From Apostichopus japonicus (lineage: Eukaryota; Echinodermata; Holothuroidea; Aspidochirotida; Stichopodidae), in contig NC_092578.1 in NCBI RefSeq assembly GCF_037975245.1, positions 5,995,001-6,059,000 of the forward strand: DNA of 64,000 nucleotides, in the 5' to 3' direction. Below, in pieces: positions 48,201 to 60,200 of this stretch. A program made the position numbers and the translations under genes. Position 1 is the first letter of the stretch, and every line of letters starts with the position of its first letter. The notes under the pieces are model-generated. The model worked only from the letters and a program-made list of their open reading frames with translations. It was not told the origin of the DNA and ran no database searches.

Positions 48201-51200
48201 CCATCCTTCTCTTCCAAACGATCCCAAGACTTAAGCAGTTTTCTTACCTGTTTGTTTTCTGCCATCAATTCCTTTGATGTGGGTGGACGACCCAGGTCCC
48301 AGTACATACGGATTCGTTGTAGGTGTTCATCTATGGATTGGAGTTGTTGTAACTCAGATGGTTGGTACGACGGAAATGACGAGGTACTTTCACCAGGCTG
48401 CTTTGATCTGACCCGCACCTCTTGCAACCAGACATCTGCAGTCATTGCCTCAATCTGTGATCCAAGTTTAGAAGGCAGTTTTGTTGAGTTACTAAGACTT
48501 TCTTCACTTACCTCGAGTAACTTACCTTCCTGTGCAGACACAGTCTCAATGTTTTCAGTGTTATCACTACAGCCCATCCTGGAAGCTTCCTCAATAATAC
48601 CAATCTCTGGTAAACTGGGATTTTGTGGGGCAGGGTGGCGACTTAAGGCGTCTGCATTCTGATTGACACGTCCCGGTCGGTATTTGACCTTGAAGTGGAA
48701 TGGGGCTAAGTCTGCCATCCAGCGGGTTTCAGTGGCTCCTAGTTTCACGGACGTGTGCAAGTAGCTCAGCGGATTGTTATCGGTAAACACTTCGAATTCA
48801 GCTCCAATAAGAAGGTCCCTAAACTTTTCAGTAATGGCCCACTTTAGTGCTAGCAACTCCAACTTTAGGCTGCTGTAGTTTTGCATATTCTTTTCGTGGC
48901 GCTTCAATGACCGGCTGGCATAAGCAATAACTATCTTTGAATCATCCTGCACCTGGGAAAGAACAGCTCCTAACCCTTTCAGGCTGGCATCTGTCTCTAA
49001 TATGAAAGGCACACTGAAGTCTGGGTACCCAAGCACGGGAGCCGTAGTCAGCTTTTCCTTCAGATTGAGAAATGCTTCTGTCTGCTCTTTGCCCCAATTA
49101 AAAGATACACTTGTAGGACGGGCATTCTTCTTTCCTTTCTTACCTGGTCCACTTTCTCCGAGCATGGCATGTAATGGGGCCGCGATGATGGCAAACCCCT
49201 GAATAAATCTACGATAGTAACCGGCTAACCCAAGGAAGCCTCGTAGTTCCTTTTCAGTCTTTGGAATTGGCCACTCTTGCACTGCACTCACCTTGTCTGG
49301 GTCTGGATGAATGCCATCAGAGGAGACTTCATGACCAAGATATTTCACCTTTTTCATAAACAGCTGACACTTGGATGGCTTCACCTTCAGGTTGAACTTC
49401 TGTAGCCGCTGTAACACCATCTCCAACCTGTCCAGAGTTTCTTGAAAAGTTGTTCCAAAAATCAGTATGTCGTCAAGGTAAATCAATAGAGATTGAAAAT
49501 TTTCATCTCCAAAGACATGGTCCATGAGGCGCATAAAGGTGGCTGGGGCATTGCATAGCCCAAAAGGCATGCGTAGGTATTCGTACAACCCTCCAGTTCC
49601 AGATCGAAATGCCGTCTTCTCCACATCGCTCTCATGCATTTGCACTTGATGGTACCCATGGGCCAAGTCAAGGGTACAAAAGTACTTGGCCCCTCCTATT
49701 GCATCTAGTGCCTCTTCGAATCTAGGAAGTGGATATGCATCTTTCCTTGTTTTATTATTGAGTGCCCGATAATCAACGCACAGTCTCATACCACCATCTT
49801 TTTTTCTTACCACCACTACCGGAGAAGCATAAGGACTGGAGGACTCTCTAATAATACCTTGGGATAAAAGGGTGTTAATGTGATCCCTTACCTCTTTCCA
49901 TTGTTGCGGTGGTAAGCGTCGGTGAGGCACCTTTATTGGTGTATCATCTGTGAGTGGTATTCTGTGAGTGACTACTGAACAATGACCAATGTCATTATCC
50001 CCTTTACTGACAACATTACTATACTTCTCCAACAACTTACCTACTGCTTCATGCTCTTCCGCATCAAGTTCACTGCCAACTTCAATATCTTTAGTAATAC
50101 TCACACAAGCCTCCTCTAATGTTACCATCAGCCTGCTGTCCTCCTCTAATCCAGCCATCACTTCAACATGACCTGTGAGTAGATCTGCAATTGGGGTGCG
50201 GGGCTGTAAATAACTATCTTGTAAACCGAAATTACAAAGCTGAACAGTTATTATACCTGAATTAGTAACATTGACAAACCCATCAATCAGCCTGAGTCCA
50301 TTAGGTAAAACATGTGCTTCTGTATGTTCCACCAGTGCTTCATATGTGTGAGAACCCTCTGCCGGCTTAACAGTACAGTCTACTTTACACACAGTCCTTG
50401 CTGGGACAAGAATAACCTTCTCACCACTAATCCTGACTTTGCCTATTTTATGGTTAGCATCACAAACACGAGTTTCTTCATACATCCCTAATACATGTGC
50501 CCACGTCAGTTTCTGACTATCAGAAGCCAACTTTGACATATAACCTGACCCCAATTGGTCTCTAAGCATACCTCTCAAACTACTGAACGTATTAGAACCA
50601 AGGACACCTGGAACCTGTTGCTTACGACCTTCCATGGGAGTTCCCACTGGATCCCGAACTACTAGAAAAGCTCCCCTGAACTCTAACCCCATAACACATA
50701 TCGGAAGTTCAACACAACCAACATAAGGAATCTCTTTTCCTTGAGCCCCTGAAACTGTAATAATTGATGAGATATCTATCAACGGTTCATGTGCAAAGTT
50801 ATTTCTAAAACAAGATTCAGTGATAGTAGACACTTGAGCCCCTGTGTCAAGCAAGCACCTAATCACCCTATGTCCTATCTCTACAGATGCTTCTGGACAG
50901 TCGCCTATCACCCTGCTCAATAGTGAGCCATCCTTGACTAACTCTTCACCTGCCATGTGACTCTCCAAGGCAGGTGTCACTAGTTTAAATGATGTTGTTG
51001 TTGGCTGTTATGTGGTGCTGTCTGTCGTAGTCTACGAGGGCATTCCCTCTTGAAATGACCAAGTTCATTGCACTGGAAGCACCGTCTTGGCCCTCTATCC
51101 ATTCTTGACGAGAGTTGGCTCTGTGCTTGCACTGCCTTAATTAGCTCCTCGATCTGCTTTTGTTGAGCCATGATTTGAGCACTCTGTCTCTCCACTACTT

Positions 51201-54200
51201 CAGCCAGAGGTTTTTCTGCTTTAGCTTCCTCCACAGCCCCATATCTTGTCGTCTTACTAACTTTTGTCTTTCCAAACCATTCAAGAGCCTGGTCCCTCGT
51301 CTCGAAGAAGTCCAAATCTGACCTTTCTAGGTTAAGGCGTCGCAGTTACCTCTTAAGCCCTTCATCCCTTGTGGCTTCAGCAAGTCTCCCTTTTAGGTTA
51401 GCCTCCCTACCGGGTTGGAATGACGGATCTTTCAACACGATTCGATCATATAGATCCACCAACTCCAGAGAGCACGTCACCAAATCCTCATCTTCTTTTT
51501 GCTTGTAGGAGAAGAAACGCTGTTGCAGCTGGGCAATACTTTCCCCTTCTCCAAACACCTTCGACAAAATACTGAAAATGACCTCTGGATTCTCCAGTGC
51601 AGCATCTCCACGGCCTGCGATCTCTCTCCTGGCCTTCCCCCCAAGATGATCTACGATGTAGTTCGCCTGCTCCTTTTTTGTTAACCGCCTAGCAGCTATC
51701 TGCCCTTTTATGTCTCTTATCCACTCTTCAATTCTGGGGTCTGTAGGGCGTTGAGGTTTCTCGCGAAACCTTTCAATCCTTCGGTCAGCTGATACGTACA
51801 CCGTACGTTGATCAGGGGACGCAGCACCATCTCCACTAGTTGTACCGTCCGGTTGAGTAGCTTTCTTCTTTAAAGCATCCACCTCGGCTGCAGCCTTCAA
51901 GGATTTTGTCTGTTCCCTCACTAAGGCGTCCTTTAATGCAACCAGTTCCAGTTTTAGCTGATCTACCTCTGACATCTTGTCAGCTATACAGTATACCGTT
52001 GGTCCAACTAAATCAGCAATACAGTACAGTCTTTACAGAAAATGGATCCGATCCTACCTTGTCTACTGCAACCTTTCCGAACATGCCATCTTGAAGAGGG
52101 GTTCAGTTCTGCACACCGGAATCCTGCCGACTACGCCAAATGTGACCAAGCAGGGGGGTGGGGTAAATGATAACACAACAAGTTTTCTTCTTCGTCTCTA
52201 TCATTTAATACTATCCTGGTGTTAACCGAACTGAAACCTTTAAACAAATAGAAAGAAAGAACAATACATAAAAACAAGCTCACTTAACAAGATAAAACAG
52301 AGCTTTTAACAAAATGACTCCTATTTACAATGCTATGAATCAACACATATAAGTACAGCAAATCTTATAAAGATCCTGGCAGTGATGATTACATACAGTC
52401 TGACTTTATTAAACAGCTGATGGTATAAAGGCAGTTGTACGTAGGAAAACATGTGAACGGGTATCCGCAAATGAGGCTTCCCTCCTTACTTCCAATATGC
52501 ATGAGTTTTAATACGTTCCCTTTAAAAGATTCCACAAATGGTGGTAATACCCCTTTAAATACTGAACAATTAATAAACATGGTGTTTCCTGACTCTATGC
52601 TGCTTACATTTTCATCTATTAAGTAATGTTGAAAACTGGGGTGTCCCTTTAAATAATCAACAACTCTATGACGTCAATTCTCATAGCATCTGAACATTAA
52701 ATACAGTACGACTTCAAACAATTCTTTAGGATCCTAAATAAGGAATAAAGCATGCTACCTAAAGGACCATTTCGCAATCAAAAACCCTAATGTTCACCAT
52801 GCCATCAGGCCATAAATGGATAAACTAAATGAAGCACTTGAGATAAGTCTGACCCCAAAGTATATCACTCTATGCCTGTATATACAGCACCCATAGGAAA
52901 ACCAATAACACCATGAATAATAAACAACCATGCTTCAATCTAAAAAGAGTCTAGATACATGAACAAACAATGAAATTACATACTCAATGCCCAAAGATAC
53001 CCTGACATGGTTCTCAACGCACATACCAATTACCGGAGGTTAATGCATACAAAGCATTCCCCTCATGCTTAGACCTAACTATATGAAAACAATGGTATAT
53101 GTACAATGTGACTTGTTAGTCAAGAACAATAAAATAACAGTAACTTACCCCTCTCCAAAGCACAACCAATTCTCTCTTTACAAAGTCATCACAGCACTGG
53201 TATACTCTTTATTTGCTATAAAACAATACTACTGCCAGTAACCATTGGCAAAAGCCATGAATCTTGAGGATTGAATGGATTTCATATGTTGATTTTAGTT
53301 TCTTTTGTTTAGTTAGGATGAGATAGTCATAAGGCTAAAAAGAGGGCTCACTTCATAAATTGCAAATAGAAAAGAGGTGGTTAAGAAATATGCTATATGC
53401 AGGTACCTCAAGTACCTATGTCACATTAAGTAGTCCATCTTATGCAAGTAGAAAAGTTATTGTTTGTTTATAAAGTATTATCTTGGTAAGATATCTAAAC
53501 ACATTGCCAACAGGTTGAATTTGGGGGACGAGGATGGGATGGGGTGTGGGGGAAGGGGATGGGTTGAAATGGGTACTGCAATGCAAAAGGAAGAAACAAG
53601 TGATTGCTCTATTGTAAATTATATTACCATGCTCTTTTTAATGAAGTAACAATATGGGGCTTGTAAGCTCTCTGGGGATTTCTGCATTTGATGATAATAT
53701 ATCTCAAATAATTATTTCAGATTCTGTTACAGTAACTCAAAGATTTGTATTTCTTGTATTGGATGGCTTGTGATCCCTTATTCCCTTATTTCACCTGATA
53801 TCACTCATAGGCCAATAGCCTACAGTACACTGGCCGACCTGGTCCATCACGTACGTCAGCACTTACCCGTACAGCACCTGTCCATGGCCGTTCAGCTCTT
53901 CTCCAAGAACGTACACGACGAGTCGCTGCCCTGTAACATACAGACGATGTCCTGTAAGCTTCTCCTTAACCTGGTTGAGTGTATCATGCAGAAGAGTGAT
54001 CAAGATGGAGCTAATGTGAGTATCTTTGTGAGGTGTTACCAAGACACAGATTTAAACCCCCCTCCCCCTCGCCCCACCTCAACTCCTCCTCAAATTTTGC
54101 TCTCATCCGTTTTGGTACGAAATATATATTTATGACTTGAATTTTGTGGGGACCTCTTTTTTTTTCTTAGCTGATTAGTTGATCTAATATTGTGCTATGC

Positions 54201-57200
54201 CAAAAATTTTTATTTGTTATTAACTTCAGGAAAAAAAGCAAAAAACAACAAACATAAAAGTGATGCAATTAATCATATATTAACAGGTTGCCTTGGTAAT
54301 GATTTCTCCTAAACACTTAATTATGGTTATGTGTTTTCCCTTGGATAGTCCCAAAGCTTGCAACTTCTCAAGTACTGCAAATTACAATCGGTTGAAAAGA
54401 ACTAAATATATATTTCTGTTATTGCTACATACACAAATTGATGACTATCTAGTCTGTACAAAGTGTTGCTCATTATGTTTGGTTTAACCATCTTCAAGTC
54501 ATTTTCAAATGTCCTTGTTGCACATTCTGTTGTGTTTTAATACTTACTTGATATAAGTGAGATAAATTGAGATCATTATTGGCAGACTCAGGAAATAATT
54601 TTGTCCAGTATGGCATCACAAAATACTATCCAAAATGGTTAAGTTACTATACAATGGTATACATGTATAGTAGTTTTCTACACAGGAACTATAGTACTCA
54701 ATGAGAGAAAATGAGAAGATTCAGAGCCTATGAGGATGCTACACAAAATTCCCTGAGAGGATATTGGTATCTTATATGGACAAGTTCTCTTGCTCATTTA
54801 GTACTTCAAAAGATCTATCATGAAGCATATTGTCCTTCCACCTTTACAGGCCAGAGAAATTCTCATGCGAATGTTGGAGGTCTTTGTATTGAAGTTTCAG
54901 ACTATTGCTGATAATATGCTTCCATCGTTGTTTGCAAAATGGTAAGAACGTTAAAACTAGTGTTTACACGGGTCCAAAAATCGGGAACCGGGTACCCGAG
55001 GGCCGTTACCCGTCGGGTATCCGGGTACCCGGAAAAGTTGTTTACCCTCGTGTATCACGATTATCAAGAAATTACATATTGAATGCTATAATAAATGCAT
55101 TATATTCTCTACTGACACTGTTTTCATGTTCAAATACGTAGGTGTAAGATGATGTATCAAACCTTCCTCAATAATTTTTATTTGCTTTTGTTTCTTTCAT
55201 TAACTTGTTAGTAAATTAATTATTTAATTATAATTAGCATTACTACTAACATCGCACTGCCGCTGCTGCTTATGCTCGCTTGTGCACGTCTATTGGATCA
55301 AACCATATAAATATCCAATGTAGCTCTTAAACAGTTGTTACTACTACTTCTATCTATTATGCAGGCCCAGGGGTCGCATTAGCCGCGAGATTGTGCGATA
55401 CGCGCAATTTGATCGCATTTGGAAAAAAAAAAACGATTAGTAAAAAGCCACTTGCGATTACTATTTTTTAGTTATCCCGTCTATAATCCGTAAACATCTT
55501 GTAAAATTCCTTGTCAGCCTTTCCTTCTATGAAATAAACGAATGAATAAATAATAATTTCTTTCACATGGTAGCCTAACACCACACTAAGTCAATGAAAA
55601 ATCTAGCTAAGCCTAACCATCTGTTTATTTGCTGAAGTTGTGACGCAGTTATAAGACATCCATGGAATTCTTTAGTTATTGCTGTTACGTTCGACCACAT
55701 GGTTGCCTAACACCACACTAAGTCAATGGGGGTAATCTAGCCTAGCCATCTGTTTATTAACTGAAATTGTGACGCAGTTATAAGATATCTATGGAAAGCT
55801 TTCGTTATTGCTGTTATCTTCGACCACTTGGTAGCCTAACAACACACTAAGTCAATGGTAAATCTGCCTAACCATCGGTTTGCAATTTTTTTTCTTTAAA
55901 ACAATCACACTTCGCGTAGGATTCGAGTATTAAATTAGGAACCAGGTATTATAGTACCGCGTCGGGCGGGTACCTTCGTTATTGCTGTTATCTTTCACCA
56001 CATTGTAGCCTAACACCACACTATGTCAATGGGAAATCTGCCTAACCGTTGGTTTGCCATTTTTTTTTTTTTTAAGTCACACTTTGCTTAGGATTCGGGT
56101 AATAAATTAGGAACTGGATAATGTCGCGTCGGGCGGGTACCCGGATAACCCGTGCAAACACTAGTTAAAACAATGCTTTTTTTTTTTTTTAATTTTACTA
56201 TTGTGTGCACAGTGCTATCGCTTAGAGAGTACACTGGTCATTCGGTCATTTTGTGAGAGTATTTGCTAGGTTGGGTCTAAAGGGGAAGTGTAGGTGGTAA
56301 GATTTGATGGTAATGTTTGCACCATGGGTTCAAGAAAATCGATGGTGAACTGTAAGAACACCTACCCACTTTGTCCATTAGTGGTGTGGTTTGTTTCCAA
56401 CCCTTGACATTCTTGATGAGTTTTTATTTTGGGCACCTTTTTTGTTGGTGTCAGAATCTTCTTTAAATCTGATGAGCTGTTTAACCTTGATAATTTGTAA
56501 CTGCCATTTTAAACAGCTTGGTACATTTCATGACAAGTCCATTGGTTTTTCCATTTGCAGTTGTGTTTGTAAAACTTAACCTTTTTATGTCAGTTCTATG
56601 ACTTTTTGTAACTTTTTTCCTTCAAATTTTATCCTATAACAGCCGGCATACAGACGGCCAAGAGAAGACATCCATGCCACCTCCTCCAACACCCTCGCAT
56701 GGACAGCGACCACCGCCTCTCAACCTCCAGGCAGCTCAAGCAGCCTCTGGTGCCTCTACAGGACCTCAAACCCCAGGAACCCCTACAAGACCCCCTGCTA
56801 CGCCTCCAGCGGTACCAGGCACACCCACTTCCACAGCATCCTCTGAGACACCTCAGACACCGTCTCGCACCGCAGCTGCTCCCTCAACGCCCTCCACCCC
56901 GGGGAGCTCGACTCACCCCCTCCTGGTTGCAAAGCTCCGTTTAGAGCAGCCAGCCGAGGAGAAACCAAAGATGTACGTACCGTCGGGGTCTGGTCATTAC
57001 GGTACCTGTACAGTATCTGACTGTAGGAGTCTGGTCAAGACAGTTGTCTGTGGCGTTAAAACCATAACATGGGGAATCAGCTCGTGTAAAGGCACCGGAG
57101 GTGAGTTATTCTCTGTTGGTGTTTTACTCCTTACTGTCATTGCCTAAGTTTCAATGATCCCAACCTTTTCATCTTTTGTGTATGTTTTATGTCACTTTGA

Positions 57201-60200
57201 TTAAGACTCTATACATCAAACACACAGAAGTCATGTGTATGTGTGTGTGTGTGTGTGTGTTTGGTAATGTAATCAAAATCAGCATGACTGTAGAATGTTA
57301 TAGATAGATAGTAAATGACCCATCAATTAATTACTTTTCACTGTCTCTTATAGTGATCCCTCAAATCAGATTGTTAAGTAGATGTGATTAACCATAGCCA
57401 ATCAATTTCTTTTTCACTCTCTCTCTGTAACAGCGGGTCAACAGGCTGTGAAGCAACTCCACCCTCGAGAGACTATGGTGTTTATCAAGCTGGTGAAGCA
57501 TAGTGAGTTAACTGTGTTATGTCACTCTTGAATTCTATGCGTAATGTAGTCAATATCTCTCTTAAAACCTGTCTGGTTTTCAACTTGATTAATTAAGCAA
57601 CTTTGAAACTATTACCAATAACTTTAGGGATGTACCATTTGTTTGCAAGGGCAGGATTCGTTTGTTATTTTTATTTATTTATTCATTGTTTTATTTGGAA
57701 GAAAGCACTCATGCCTGAATAAGACTAACTTTTACTTTGTTTTATTGTTGTGTAGCATTGAGGGCACTGGACATCTACCAGATCCAAGTGGCCTCCACCG
57801 GTCAGATGTCGATCCGACCACCAAACATGCAGAGCGTTAGACTGAAGGAAGAGAAAGAGGTCTTGGAACATTTTGCTAGTTTGGTAAGAATTACCAAATA
57901 TCTCTCACATGTGTGCTTTTTTTCCTCATTTTTGTGTGTGTATAATGTGCACAGGACAGAATATTTCTTGCAAAGCTATTATCTTATTCACATACCATTC
58001 TGTAGTGTTTCATGTGTAAACTCCAAGAATTTTTTTTTGTGATCAAGTTTCTTTCATTTTGCTAATGCACAGTTCACAAAGATGCACTCCCTTACATTCC
58101 GTGAGATCTTCCAGACCACCATCGACCACATGGTGGAGAGTATCTACCGAAACTACGCCCTCCAGATCATAGCCAACTCATTTCTGGCCAACGTAGCTAC
58201 CTCCGCGACCTTTGCAACCATCCTGGTTGAGTACCTATTAGAGAGAATGGAGGAAATGGGCAGTACGTATTACATAATCAATATTTCTATTAGGGAACGT
58301 GCTTTGTCTTTTTTATATTTTATCTTGTGTCTAGAGAAATATATCGAAAACCATTTTATGCTAAGCTGAAATTCTAAGTGACTACAAAAACTGCCACTGT
58401 AGAAGTAATCTTTTTTGACGATAATTTTCCATGTATTACTTTCCTTTGGATGGCTTGCAAAATGTTGGTATTAAGCCATTTAAATTGGAATTCCTTGAGC
58501 AAAGAATGAAGTATGAGTTGCAGTTTAAGTAAATCAAGGTAAAATTTTGGAAATTATATTGAAGGAACTTTCCTGTAAGGTTATTTCTATGCCGAAATGC
58601 TAATCGTGTGAAGATTTTAATATAAACCGTAGGTAGGATAATATTTTGTGTGGGGGGGGCAAGTATGCAAATTAGCTGTTAGAGTGTTCATGGAGGATTG
58701 CATTTCTAATTTTCTAATTGGAATTAAGTACTATAAGCAAAATGTTATGAAATTTGTGAAATAATTTATTTATTTGTTATTTATAAGTTTTAATCGCAAG
58801 CTCAGCAAGATGAAACGCAGCAAAACAGACACAAACACACACGCAGACACAAATAAATGAGAGTTAGTTAATTATTTTGGACACTTTCTCAATTTACAGC
58901 CAACCAAGAGAGATCTAACCTGTACCTCAAACTTTTCAAGTTGGTCTTTGGGTCAGTATCACTATTTGCAGCAGAGAATGAACAGATGCTAAAGGTAAGC
59001 TTTGATGTATAGCACCTCTCAGGGAGCAGCTCAATATGTGACATCTTCTCCCATCTCCTTGCTCCTTCTGCTGCCACTTTATCCTTTTACCCCTCCCATT
59101 TACCCCTCCCATTTACCCATCCCATGTACCCCTTTCCTCTTTATAAATTGGATCATCTTTGCCAAAGATGGAAGTAACATTTTTATATATATTAATATAT
59201 ATTTAATACTATAAGCAAAAATTCTACTGCCAAGTATTGCTGACGAGGTCCCAGGGGGACCGAAAATTCCAAATGTATTTCCTAAAACATTACTCCTTAT
59301 TTTTCATATCTTATTTCTCTGGTTTTCTCTATTTATATTTGATATATATCTCTCTATATTTTTAAGATTTTTTCCTTACTCCTTCTAGAATTGTAATTTT
59401 GTTGGTATCATTGTATTTTGAAAGGGTAACAAGTATGAATTTTTTCCAAAATATGATTTTTTAGATTTGGAACCTAGTGGATATCACTAAAAATGAAAGC
59501 CTTACTTAAAGATAAATATATCAAGCTAACTTTTGAATATATATTGATTTTTCAAAACAGCCCCACCTTCACAAAATTGTCAATTCGTCGATGGAGTTGG
59601 CCACAACAGCGAAAGAACCGTACAACTACTTCCTCCTACTGAGGGCGCTGTTTAGATCAATCGGGGGTGGCAGTCACGATCTGCTTTACCAGGAGTTTCT
59701 ACCTCTGTTGCCGAATCTTTTACAAGGTCTGTTGTAAAAGTGGTCGAGTTTGACTGCTGTGTTTGTCGACGACCAGTGTTGAAATAAATGTTCTTCATAT
59801 CTTATCAGTTTATAAGACAAATAATCGCTCCATTTCTAAAAGGTGATCTATATGACCATAAAATATGCTTGAGAGTGAAATATTTCTCCTGTGCACAATG
59901 ATTTGGAATGAAGCAGTGTAGATTCTCAAAATCTGAGATCATTTTTTTTTAATGCCACACGCTTATCAATCATAAATGGGTTAAAATTGTAAATAAAAAT
60001 TGTAAATTGTGGGAGCGTGGTGGCCAATTGGCTAAGGCGTGGGACTCGTGATCCAAGGATTGCTGGTTCCATTCATGCCTAGTTCATTGCGTTGTGTCCT
60101 TGGGCAAGATGCTTTATCTCACTTGCCTCTCTCCACCCAGGGGTTAAATGGGTACCTGTGAGGTAACTTGTCATTGGGCGCAGTATATAACTGCTGCCGA

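Larger units (their letters stand above)
45122..53425 (-). mobile_element. Ty3/gypsy-type LTR retrotransposon, element 2, nearly intact
   Basis: 8304 bp, antisense in TRRAP intron 10 (44735-53810), which would otherwise be under 0.8 kb. LTRs lie at 45122-46408 and 52141-53425. In element orientation they run from TGTGACATAG to CTTGGTCACA, with a TGTGAC/GTCACA terminal inversion. TTAA flanks both sides (45118-45121, 53426-53429) as a probable target duplication. Order: 5' LTR, serine-tRNA primer site, gag, a -1 frameshift signal, protease-RT-RNase H-integrase, purine tract, 3' LTR. The only lesion seen is an in-frame TAA in gag. There is no env-like frame. Confidence 0.94.

Noticed and set aside
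47038-48662. Plus-strand frames within element 2, including a 176-codon one
   Set aside because: Antisense shadows of the pol frame.
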